Positions 44,755 to 53,211 of a stretch of DNA of 64,000 nucleotides are shown piece after piece; position 1 is the first letter of the stretch; every line of letters begins with the position of its first letter. The notes under the pieces were generated by a model that was not told the DNA's origin, ran no database searches, and was given only the letters and a program-made list of their open reading frames with translations. Origin of the DNA: Sphingomonadaceae bacterium (GTDB lineage Bacteria; Pseudomonadota; Alphaproteobacteria; Sphingomonadales; Sphingomonadaceae); contig JASBUR010000031.1 in NCBI GenBank assembly GCA_030147805.1, positions 35,518-99,517 of the forward strand, read 5' to 3'. Position numbers and translations under genes: made by a program.

Positions 44755-46440
44755 ATGACGAATACCAAGGCATCCGACCTGTTCATCCAGTGCCTCGAGG
44801 AAGAGGGCGTCGAATATATCTTCGGCGTGCCGGGCGAGGAGAATCTCGACTTCCTCGATTCGCTGTCGCGGTCGACGAAGATCAAGCTGGTGCTGACGCG
44901 CCACGAGCAGGGCGCCGGCTTCATGGCGGCGACCTACGGCCGCCACACCGGCAAGGCGGGCGTCTGCCTCGCGACGCTCGGGCCGGGCGCCACCAACTTC
45001 GTCACCGCCGCCGCCTATGCGCAGCTGGGCGGCATGCCGATGATGATGATCACCGGCCAGAAGCCGATCAAGAAGTCGAAGCAGGGCCGCTTCCAGATCC
45101 TCGACGTCGTGGCGATGATGGGGCCGATCACCAAATATGCGCACCAGCTCGCCTCGTCGGACAACATCCCGTCGCGCGTCCGCGAGGCATTCCGGCTCGC
45201 CGAGGAGGAAAAGCCCGGTGCGGTGCATATCGAGTTTCCCGAGGACATCGCCGACGAACACACCGATTCGCAGCCGCTGAAGGCGAGCCATTCGCGCCGG
45301 CCGGTGCCCGAGGAGAAGGCGGTGCGCGCCGCGGTCAAGCGCATCGAGAAGGCGAAGTCGCCGGTGCTGGTGATCGGCGCCGGCGCCAACCGCCGGCTGA
45401 CCGGGCGCATGCTCGCGCAGTTCATCGAGAAGACCGGCATTCCGTTCATCACCACGCAGCTCGGCAAGGGCGTCGTCGACGAGCGGCATCCGCGCTTCCT
45501 CGGCTGCGCCGCACTGTCGGCGGGCGACTTCGTCCACCGCGCGCTCGCCGAATCGGACTGCATCATCAACGTCGGCCACGACGTCATCGAGAAGCCGCCC
45601 TTCTTCATGAAGCCCGGCGGCACCGAAGTGATCCACGTCAACTTCCGCTCGGCCGAGGTCGACCCGGTCTATTTCCCGCAGATCGAGGTGATCGGCGACG
45701 TCGGCAACGCGATCTGGCAGATGAAGGAGGACATCCTCAGGCAGGGCCACTGGCAGTTCGACCGCATGCTCGCGGCGCGCGCCGCCGAGATCGCGCACCG
45801 CGGCGACAGCGGCAAGGACCAGCGCTTCCCGATCTATCCGCAGACGCTCGTCGAGACGATCCGCGCCGCGATGCCGTCGGACGGCATCATCTGCCTCGAC
45901 AACGGCGTCTACAAGATCTGGTTCGCGCGCAACTACGAGGCGCACCAGCCCAACACCGTGCTGCTCGACAATGCGCTGGCGACGATGGGCGCCGGCCTGC
46001 CGTCGGCGATGATGTCGAAGATGGTCTATCCCGATCGCAAGGTGATGGCGATCTGCGGCGACGGCGGCTTCATGATGAACAGCCAGGAGATGGAGACCGC
46101 GGTGCGGTTGAAGCTCGACCTCGTCGTGCTGATCCTCAACGACGGCAGCTACGGCATGATCCGCTGGAAGCAGGCCAACATGGGCTTCGAGGACTGGGGA
46201 CTGACCTACGGCAACCCCGACTTCGTCAAATATGCCGAGGCCTATGGCGCCAACGGCCACCGCGTCACCAGCGCCGCGGCGCTGCCCGAGCTGATCAAGG
46301 CCTGCCTCGACGCCAAGGGCGTTCACCTGATCGACTGCCCGGTCGACTATTCGGAGAACGACCGCATCCTCAACAAGGAGATCAAGGAGCTGAGCGCCGC
46401 GGTCGACCTGTCGGCGCGCGTCGCCGAGCCGGCGGAGTAG
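44755..46440 (+). CDS. Thiamine diphosphate-dependent acetolactate synthase-type enzyme
   Basis: 561 residues. The catalytic Glu sits in VLTRHEQGAGFMAATYG, the central domain starts SPVLVIGAGANRRLTG and the ThDP motif is ICGDGGFMMNSQEMETAVRL ... LNDGSYG. Architecture and length are those of acetolactate synthase large subunits, but the nearby catabolic partner and the absence of an ilvN-like small subunit point to a different role such as a keto-acid or formaldehyde-type carboligase. It overlaps no gene but is 4 bp from the aldehyde dehydrogenase start, so coupled. Confidence 0.9.
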   Translation: MTNTKASDLFIQCLEEEGVEYIFGVPGEENLDFLDSLSRSTKIKLVLTRHEQGAGFMAATYGRHTGKAGVCLATLGPGATNFVTAAAYAQLGGMPMMMITGQKPIKKSKQGRFQILDVVAMMGPITKYAHQLASSDNIPSRVREAFRLAEEEKPGAVHIEFPEDIADEHTDSQPLKASHSRRPVPEEKAVRAAVKRIEKAKSPVLVIGAGANRRLTGRMLAQFIEKTGIPFITTQLGKGVVDERHPRFLGCAALSAGDFVHRALAESDCIINVGHDVIEKPPFFMKPGGTEVIHVNFRSAEVDPVYFPQIEVIGDVGNAIWQMKEDILRQGHWQFDRMLAARAAEIAHRGDSGKDQRFPIYPQTLVETIRAAMPSDGIICLDNGVYKIWFARNYEAHQPNTVLLDNALATMGAGLPSAMMSKMVYPDRKVMAICGDGGFMMNSQEMETAVRLKLDLVVLILNDGSYGMIRWKQANMGFEDWGLTYGNPDFVKYAEAYGANGHRVTSAAALPELIKACLDAKGVHLIDCPVDYSENDRILNKEIKELSAAVDLSARVAEPAE

Positions 46441-46443
46441 GCC

Positions 46444-47889
46444 ATGGCCACGCCGAGCCTGCGCGACACCTATCCGCTCTACCTGGCCAACGAGGCGGTG
46501 TTTTCGAACACCGACCTCGAGGTCACCGATAAATATACCGGCAAGGTGGCGACGCGCGTCGCGCTCGCTGACGCCAAGACCATCGACGCCGGCATCGCCG
46601 CCGCCGACGCCGCGGTCGAGCCGATGGCGCGGCTCGCCGCCTATGAGCGCCAGGACGTGCTCGCGCACTGCGTCGCGCGCTTCAAGGAGCGCTTCGACGA
46701 GCTCGCCTATGCGCTGTGCATCGAGGCGGGAAAGCCGATCCGCGACGCGCGCGGCGAGGTCACGCGCCTGATCGACACCTTCCGCATCGCCGCCGAGGAA
46801 TCGGTCCGGATGACCGGCGAGGTGCAGCCGCTCGACATCAGCCCGCGGGCGCGCGGCTACCAGGGGATGTGGAAGCGCGTGCCGATCGGCGCGTGCAGCT
46901 TCATCTCGCCGTTCAACTTCCCGTTGAACCTCGCCGCGCACAAGATCGCGCCGGCGATCGCGGTCGGCTGCCCGTTCGTGATGAAGCCGGCGTCGCGCAC
47001 CCCGCTGGGCGCGCTGATCATGGGCGAGATTCTCGCCGAGACCGACCTGCCCAAGGGCGCCTTCTCGATCCTGCCGGCGTCGCGCGACGGCGCCGACCTG
47101 TTCACCACCGACGAGCGATTGAAGCTGCTGTCGTTCACCGGCTCGCCCGACGTCGGCTGGAAGCTCAAGTCGCAGGCCGGCAAGAAGAAGGTCGTGCTCG
47201 AACTCGGCGGCAACGCCGCGGTGATCGTCGATGCCGACGCCGACCTCGACGATGCGATCGAGCGCGTGGTGTTCGGCGCCTTCTACCAGTCGGGCCAGTC
47301 GTGCATCGGCGTCCAGCGCATCATCGTCCACGCCGACATCTACGACGATTTCCGCGACCGGCTGGTGGCGAAGACGAAGACGCTGATCGCCGGGAACCCG
47401 CACGACGAGGCGACCTTCGTCGGGCCGATGATCGACGTGAAGGAGGCGACGCGACTCGACGGCTGGATCGAGGAGGCGCAGGCCAAGGGCGGCACGCTGC
47501 TGTGCGGCGGCGCGCGCGACGGCGCGATGCTCGAGGCGACGCTGCTCGAGGGCGTGCCGCGCGACACCAAGCTCTACCGCGAGGAGGCGTTCGGACCGGT
47601 GGCGATCCTGTCGCGCTTCAGCGATTTCGACGCGGCGCTCGACGAGGTCAACGATTCGAAGTTCGGCCTCCAGGCCGGAGTGTTCACGCGCGACCTCTAC
47701 AAGATGCTGCGCGCCTGGGACCGGCTCGACGTCGGCGGCGTCGTCATCGGCGACGTGCCGAGCTACCGCGTCGACAACATGCCCTATGGCGGGGTCAAGG
47801 ATTCGGGCCTGGGACGCGAAGGCATCCGCTTCGCGATGGAAGACATGACCGAAATCCGCAATTTGGTGATCCGGCGGCGTAACGAGTGA
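46444..47889 (+). CDS. NAD(P)-dependent aldehyde dehydrogenase
   Basis: 481 residues, full aldehyde dehydrogenase fold. The cofactor region is SFISPFNFPLNLAAHKIAPA, the catalytic Glu is in VVLELGGNAAVIVDADADL and the nucleophilic Cys in YQSGQSCIGVQR. Strong start MATPSLRDTY 3 bp after the preceding stop with GGAGTAGGCC between. Substrate specificity cannot be decided; together with the ThDP enzyme it suggests oxidation of an aldehyde made upstream. Confidence 0.93.
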   Translation: MATPSLRDTYPLYLANEAVFSNTDLEVTDKYTGKVATRVALADAKTIDAGIAAADAAVEPMARLAAYERQDVLAHCVARFKERFDELAYALCIEAGKPIRDARGEVTRLIDTFRIAAEESVRMTGEVQPLDISPRARGYQGMWKRVPIGACSFISPFNFPLNLAAHKIAPAIAVGCPFVMKPASRTPLGALIMGEILAETDLPKGAFSILPASRDGADLFTTDERLKLLSFTGSPDVGWKLKSQAGKKKVVLELGGNAAVIVDADADLDDAIERVVFGAFYQSGQSCIGVQRIIVHADIYDDFRDRLVAKTKTLIAGNPHDEATFVGPMIDVKEATRLDGWIEEAQAKGGTLLCGGARDGAMLEATLLEGVPRDTKLYREEAFGPVAILSRFSDFDAALDEVNDSKFGLQAGVFTRDLYKMLRAWDRLDVGGVVIGDVPSYRVDNMPYGGVKDSGLGREGIRFAMEDMTEIRNLVIRRRNE

Positions 47890-47974
47890 GCTTTACGCGA
47901 ATCGCGAGGGTGGTAGAAGCATAGGCGGGGATCGGTCGCGGCTGGCGGCCGGTGCATCTTCGCGAGGGGCGACG

Positions 47975-49348
47975 ATGGCGGGGGGTAGGATCTGGACGAT
48001 GTTGTCCATCGTCGGCGCGGGGCTCGCGCTGGCGGTGTTCGGTGCCGTCGGGCCGGCCGGCGGCGCGCCGACGCAGTCGACGCAGACGAGCTATCGCCAT
48101 GAAGGCGTCGCCTCGTGCGGCGGCTCGACCTGCCACGGCCGGCAGGAAGCGACGGGAAGCGTCGTCCGCCAGAACGAGCTGCTGACCTGGCAGGACCCGT
48201 CGAGCCCGGCGGGGGCGCATTCGCGCGCCTACGCATTGCTCGCCGAGCCGCGCTCGCAGGCGATCGCCGCCAAGCTCGGCATCGGGCCGGCGACCCAGGC
48301 GCCGATGTGCCTTGGCTGCCATGCCGATCCGGTGCCCGCCAAGCTGCGCGGCGCGCGCTTCGACATCGGCGACGGCGTCGGCTGCGAATCATGCCACGGC
48401 GGATCGCAGGTCTGGCTGTCGAGCCATTATGCCGTCGGCGCGACGCACGAATCGAACGTCGCGATGGGGCTGGTCGCGCTCGACGATCCGCGGACGCGCG
48501 CGGCGCGCTGCCTCGACTGCCACTTCGGCAGCGCCGGCGCCGGCCAGTTCGTCACGCACCGCATCATGGCCGCCGGCCACCCGCGCGTGTCGTTCGAACT
48601 CGACCTGTTCACCGCGCTGCAGCGCCACCATGACGAGGATGCCGACTACCGGAAGCGCAAGCAGGTGTCGCGCGGCGTCAAGACCTGGGCGATCGGCCAG
48701 GCGATGGCGCTCGACCGCGCCGCTGCGCTCTATGCGTCGCCGCGCGGCCAGGACGGCGCCTTCCCCGAATTCTATTTCTTCGACTGCCGCACCTGCCACC
48801 GCACCTTCTCCGACGATCCGGACTTCCGGCCCGCCGACGTCGCCAACCCGGGCCGGCCGGCGCTGTCGGGATTCCCGACCTTCAACGACGAGAACATCAT
48901 CATGCTCGCCGCGGCGGCACGCATCGCGGCGCCGCAGCTCGGCGCGCAGCTCACCGCGCAGTCGCGCGCCTTCCACGCCTCGTTCGCCGGCGACCGCGCC
49001 GGCGCGGTGCGCGCGGCGGGGCAGCTCGGCAGCACGGCGCGCGCGCTCGCCGCGGCGTTCGAAAATGCCAGCTTCTCGCGCGGCCAGACGATCGCCATCC
49101 TCGAGGCGGTGCTCGCGCAGGGGCAGCTCTACACCGACTATCAGGGCGCGCAGCAGGCGGTGATGGCCGCCGACACGCTGATCAGCGACCTGCAGGCGTC
49201 GGGCACGATCGGCACCGCCAGCGCACGCGCGCTGCGCGGCGACCTCGACCGCGCCTATGCCGCGGTGCGCACCCCGGAAGGCTTCCGGCCCGCCGAGTTC
49301 CGGCAGTCGACGGCGCGGCTGGCGGCGGGCGTCCGGGGACTGCGCTGA
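47975..49348 (+). CDS. Periplasmic pentaheme c-type cytochrome
   Basis: 457 residues. A signal peptide (about residues 8-32, WTMLSIVGAGLALAVFGAVG) is followed by four CXXCH motifs (CLGCH 112, CESCH 137, CLDCH 179, CRTCH about 271) and one wider CX4CH motif (CGGSTCH at 48). Several isolated His residues (HSRAY, HYAVGATH, THRIMAAGH) could be distal ligands. The pattern resembles cytochrome c554-type electron carriers. The C-terminal half after 290 is helical and heme-free. It overlaps the next gene by one base and heads the plus-strand cytochrome operon. Confidence 0.88.
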   Translation: MAGGRIWTMLSIVGAGLALAVFGAVGPAGGAPTQSTQTSYRHEGVASCGGSTCHGRQEATGSVVRQNELLTWQDPSSPAGAHSRAYALLAEPRSQAIAAKLGIGPATQAPMCLGCHADPVPAKLRGARFDIGDGVGCESCHGGSQVWLSSHYAVGATHESNVAMGLVALDDPRTRAARCLDCHFGSAGAGQFVTHRIMAAGHPRVSFELDLFTALQRHHDEDADYRKRKQVSRGVKTWAIGQAMALDRAAALYASPRGQDGAFPEFYFFDCRTCHRTFSDDPDFRPADVANPGRPALSGFPTFNDENIIMLAAAARIAAPQLGAQLTAQSRAFHASFAGDRAGAVRAAGQLGSTARALAAAFENASFSRGQTIAILEAVLAQGQLYTDYQGAQQAVMAADTLISDLQASGTIGTASARALRGDLDRAYAAVRTPEGFRPAEFRQSTARLAAGVRGLR

Positions 49349-51333
49349 TGAAGCGGTCGGTGGCGTGGCTGGCGGGCGCCGCGCTGGTGCTCGCGTCCTG
49401 CGGGGGCGGCAGCGGCGGCGGCGGCGGCACCGCGACGCCGGCCCCGTCGCCAAGCCCGACGCCGACGCCGGGCACCGTTTTCGCGGTGCCGGCGGCCGAG
49501 GCGCTGACCACCGCCGATGTCGGCCGCATCCTCGCGCAGGCAGCCGAGGAGGCGGCGGCGCGGTCGCTGCCGGCGACGATCGCCGTCACCGATCGCGTCG
49601 GCAACGTGCTCGCGGTCTACAACATGACCGGCGCCCGCGCGCAGGCGCGGCTGCGCGCCAGCCGCAGCGGCACCAACACCGACCTCGAGGGAGTCGACGT
49701 CCCCGCGGCGGCCGCCGCGATCGCCAAGGCGATCACCGGCGCCTATCTGTCGTCGGCCGGCAACGCCTTTTCGACGCGCACCGCCAGCATGATCGTCCAG
49801 GAACATTTTCCGCCGAGCCGCGGGACGGTCGGGCTGGAGAGCGGGCCGCTGTTCGGCGTGCAGTTCAGCCAGCTTCCCTGTTCGGATCTGGCGTCGCGCT
49901 TCGCCGCCGCCGGCGGCCCGGGCGCGTTCATCGGCCCCAAGCGCTCGCCGCTCGGCCTCGCCGCCGATGCCGGCGGCTTTCCGCTCTACAAGAACGGCGT
50001 CGTGGTCGGCGGCATCGGCGTGATGGCCGACGGCGACTATGGCTTCGATGCCGAGGTCCTCGACGTCGACGACGATGCCGAGGAGATCATCGCGCTCGCC
50101 GGCACCGCCGGGTTCGAGGCGCCGACTGAGATCCGCGCCGACCGGGTCACCGTCGATGGCACGACCTTGCGCTATGCCGACGCGACCGCCGCGTCGTTGC
50201 GATCGACGCCGGCGAACGCCCGCGCGCTGGCGGCGCTGCCGGGCGCCGTCGTGCCGATCACCGGCTACAGCGCCGGCGCGATCATCGCCGGCCAGGCCTA
50301 TGGCAGCGAAGGGAGCGGCGTCCGGCCGTCGACGCCGGCGGAGTTTTCGAACCGCGACGCCTTCGTGCTGAGCGACGGCGCCGGCGCCAACCGCTATCCG
50401 ATCCGCGCCGGCACCGACGGCGCCAGCGCGGCGACCGCGGCCGAGGTTCGCGCCGTGCTCGAACAGGCGTTCCAGGTGATGAGCCGGGCGCGCGGCCAGA
50501 TCCGCCGCCCGCTCGACAGCCGCGCGCAGGTGTCGATCACCATGGTCGACACCAACGGCGAGGTGCTGGGGCTGGTGCGCGCCCCCGACGCGCCGATCTT
50601 CGGCATCGACGTCGCGCTGCAGAAGGCGCGCACCGCGATGTTCTTCTCGAGCGCCTTCGCGGCGCCCGACCTGCTCGCTGCGCAACGCAGCCCGGCGCTC
50701 GCCGCCGCGGGTACCGCCGACCCCAACGTCAGCGCCTTCGTCGCGCGCGTCCGCGCCTTCCTCAACGACCCGCAGGCGCTCACCGGGCGCAACGCGATCA
50801 CCGCGCGTGCCATCGGAAACCTGGCGCGGCCCTATTTCCCCGACGGCGAGATCGGCCGCCCCAACGGCCCGCTGTCGCGGCCGATCGCCAGCTGGAGCCC
50901 GCTGTCGACCGGGCTGCAGTCGGCGCTGATCTTCGACAATCTGGCGCAGCATGTCGGCCATGTGGTCAGCGGCGGCGCCTCGCCCGACACGCCGGCGCGC
51001 TGCACCTTCCTGCCGTCGCCGACCGCCAGCGGCCCTCGCTTGCGCAACGGCATCCAGATCTTCCCCGGCGCGGTCCCGGTCTATCGCGGCACGACGCTGG
51101 TCGGCGCGATCGGCGTGTCGGGCGACGGCATCGACCAGGACGACATGGTCGGCTTCCTCGGCACGCACAATGCCGGCGCGGCGGGCTCGGCGCTCCGCAA
51201 CGCCGACCCGGCGATCCGGTCGGACCAGATCGTCATCGACGTCAATCCGGGCGCCGCGCGGCTGCGCTACGTCGGCTGCCCGTTCGCGCCGTTCCTCGAC
51301 ACCACCGACCAGAATGCGTGCAACGGCAAATGA
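49348..51333 (+). CDS. GlcG-like double-domain lipoprotein
   Basis: 661 residues. Lipoprotein signal MKRSVAWLAGAALVLASC then a Gly/Pro-rich linker (TPAPSPSPTPTPG). Two GlcG/HbpS-type domains follow: one from about 50 (VGRILAQAAEEAAARSLPAT IAVTDRVGNVLAVYN) and one from about 360 (EVRAVLEQAFQVMSRARGQI, ITMVDTNGEVLGLVR). The family binds heme or acts in redox sensing in some cases. As a lipoprotein it would sit on a membrane facing the periplasm. It is coupled to the cytochrome upstream and overlaps the barrel gene downstream. Confidence 0.8.
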   Translation: MKRSVAWLAGAALVLASCGGGSGGGGGTATPAPSPSPTPTPGTVFAVPAAEALTTADVGRILAQAAEEAAARSLPATIAVTDRVGNVLAVYNMTGARAQARLRASRSGTNTDLEGVDVPAAAAAIAKAITGAYLSSAGNAFSTRTASMIVQEHFPPSRGTVGLESGPLFGVQFSQLPCSDLASRFAAAGGPGAFIGPKRSPLGLAADAGGFPLYKNGVVVGGIGVMADGDYGFDAEVLDVDDDAEEIIALAGTAGFEAPTEIRADRVTVDGTTLRYADATAASLRSTPANARALAALPGAVVPITGYSAGAIIAGQAYGSEGSGVRPSTPAEFSNRDAFVLSDGAGANRYPIRAGTDGASAATAAEVRAVLEQAFQVMSRARGQIRRPLDSRAQVSITMVDTNGEVLGLVRAPDAPIFGIDVALQKARTAMFFSSAFAAPDLLAAQRSPALAAAGTADPNVSAFVARVRAFLNDPQALTGRNAITARAIGNLARPYFPDGEIGRPNGPLSRPIASWSPLSTGLQSALIFDNLAQHVGHVVSGGASPDTPARCTFLPSPTASGPRLRNGIQIFPGAVPVYRGTTLVGAIGVSGDGIDQDDMVGFLGTHNAGAAGSALRNADPAIRSDQIVIDVNPGAARLRYVGCPFAPFLDTTDQNACNGK

Positions 51334-53210
51334 GCGGCGGCGGCTTCCTCGGCACGATGTGCGCGCTGATCGGCGCCGCGGGACATGGCGGCCACGCGCC
51401 GGCGCATGATCCGCAGGTCGAAGGCCATGCGCCCGAGCATGCGGAGCATGCGGAGGCGCCTGCCGAGGCGATGGCCGGCCAGGCGATGGTCGGCGAGATG
51501 ATCGGCGCGCCGGTCGAGGTGGACACTATCGACCGGCGCCGCCCCGGGCCCCGCGCGGCGCTGCCCGAGGCGGCGACGCAGACCAACGAGGGCGCGGTGC
51601 GGCCGCCGCCGCCCGAGGCGTTCCCGGGCGACCATCTGCCGGTGCCCGACCGCTGGCGCATCGTCGACGCGATCGGCGTCAAGGACCGCTGGTGGGACCC
51701 CTATAACCAGAATACGCTGAAGGGCGACCGGCCGATCAAGGGCACCGACCATTGCTTCCTGGTGCTGACCGGCATCTCCGACACCGTCGTCGAGCCGCGC
51801 TCCTTCCCGATCCCGGTCGGCGTGCAGACCACCGATCGCCCGGGCAGCCTCGATGTCTTCGGCCGCACCTCGAGCCTGGTGCTGTCGCAGACCAATATCG
51901 CCAGCATCGCCTTCATCAAGGGATCGACCGCCTTCCAGCCGCCATCGGTCGAGCTGCGGCTGACGCTCGCCGCCAACTACAATCACGTCGACGTGCCCGA
52001 GAAGCGCGTGCTGTTCGTCGAGCCGTCGAAGGGCACGCACCGCTCCGACGTCTTCCTCGGCGTCCAGGAGCTGTTCCTCGACTATCACTTCGGCAAGTTC
52101 GACACGTCGCGCTACGACTTCGTGTCGGTGCGCGCCGGCATTCAGCCCTTCTCGAGCGATTTCCGCGGCTTCCTGTTCCAGGACAGCCAGCCGGGCATCC
52201 GGCTGTTCGGCAATCGCGACAACAACCGCTTCCAGTTCAATCTCGCGGTGTTCGGGCGGCTCGAAAAGGACACCAATTCGGGCCTCAATGCCGTCACGCG
52301 GACGCCGCGCGACGACCTGATCTTCCTGGGCAGCCTCTATCGCCAGGACCTGCCCGTCGTCGGCATCACCAGCCAGGCGATCGTCGCCTACAACCGCAAC
52401 CGCGAGGGCAACAGCCTCGAGGTCGACACCAACGGCTTCCCGGTGCGCCCGGCGCTGCTCGGCAATCTGCGCGCCCGCGACTATGACGTGACCTACCTCG
52501 GCTACAATGCCGACGGGCGGCTCGGGCGCATCAACCTGACGGCGTCGGCTTATGCGGCGATCGGCGAGGATCGCGACAATATCTTCACCGGCCGGCCCGC
52601 CGACATTCGCGCCTTCTTCGCTGCGGTCGAACCGTCCTACGACTTCAACTGGGTCCGGGTGCGGCTGTCGGGTCTCTACGCCTCGGGCGACGGCGATCCC
52701 TATGACGACAAGCAGGGCGGCTTCGACGCGATCTTCGAGAATCCGCAGTTCGCCGGCGCCGACACCAGCTACTGGATCCGCCAGACCATCCCGTTCGCCG
52801 GCGGCGGCCGCGCCATCTCGGTGCAGGGCCGCAACGGCATCCTCAATTCGCTGCGGTCGTCGAAGGAGCAGGGCCAGTCGAATTTCGCCAACCCCGGCAC
52901 CGTGCTCGCCGGTATCGGCGCCGACCTCGACGTCACCCCCGAGCTGCGCGTCACCGGCAACCTCAACCATCTGTGGTTCGAAAACACCGCGGTGCTGAAG
53001 GCGCTGCGCCAGGAGGGCTCGATTCCCAAGGAGATCGGCTGGGACGCGTCGATCTCGACGATCTGGCGGCCCTATTTCTCGCAGAACGTCGTCATCCGCG
53101 CCTCGGCGGCGATGCTCGACCCGGGCAAGGGCTTCTCCAACCTCTTCAGCAACGCGACGGGCGACGACCGCTATTATTCGGTCCTCCTCAACGCGACGCT
53201 GACCTTCTAG
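51330..53210 (+). CDS. Putative outer-membrane beta-barrel protein
   Basis: 626 residues from ATG 51330 (GTG 51318 is an alternative that gives a better signal peptide). The N-terminus is short-hydrophobic then strongly His-rich (GHGGHAPAHDPQVEGHAPEH), followed by alternating amphipathic strands (VELRLTLAANYNHV, FQFNLAVFGRLEKD, VRVRLSGLYASGDGD) and a final Phe (YYSVLLNATLTF), the usual outer-membrane assembly signal. No CXXCH. In this position it could be the barrel through which the decaheme protein or its substrate crosses, like MtrB/PioB, though I see no direct similarity. The stop is 1 bp from the next GTG. Confidence 0.75.
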   Translation: MSGGGFLGTMCALIGAAGHGGHAPAHDPQVEGHAPEHAEHAEAPAEAMAGQAMVGEMIGAPVEVDTIDRRRPGPRAALPEAATQTNEGAVRPPPPEAFPGDHLPVPDRWRIVDAIGVKDRWWDPYNQNTLKGDRPIKGTDHCFLVLTGISDTVVEPRSFPIPVGVQTTDRPGSLDVFGRTSSLVLSQTNIASIAFIKGSTAFQPPSVELRLTLAANYNHVDVPEKRVLFVEPSKGTHRSDVFLGVQELFLDYHFGKFDTSRYDFVSVRAGIQPFSSDFRGFLFQDSQPGIRLFGNRDNNRFQFNLAVFGRLEKDTNSGLNAVTRTPRDDLIFLGSLYRQDLPVVGITSQAIVAYNRNREGNSLEVDTNGFPVRPALLGNLRARDYDVTYLGYNADGRLGRINLTASAYAAIGEDRDNIFTGRPADIRAFFAAVEPSYDFNWVRVRLSGLYASGDGDPYDDKQGGFDAIFENPQFAGADTSYWIRQTIPFAGGGRAISVQGRNGILNSLRSSKEQGQSNFANPGTVLAGIGADLDVTPELRVTGNLNHLWFENTAVLKALRQEGSIPKEIGWDASISTIWRPYFSQNVVIRASAAMLDPGKGFSNLFSNATGDDRYYSVLLNATLTF

Positions 53211-53211
53211 A

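Noticed and set aside
44698..47403. 901-residue minus-strand ORF opposite the ThDP enzyme and ALDH
   Set aside because: Shadow of two complete, well-conserved genes on the plus strand.
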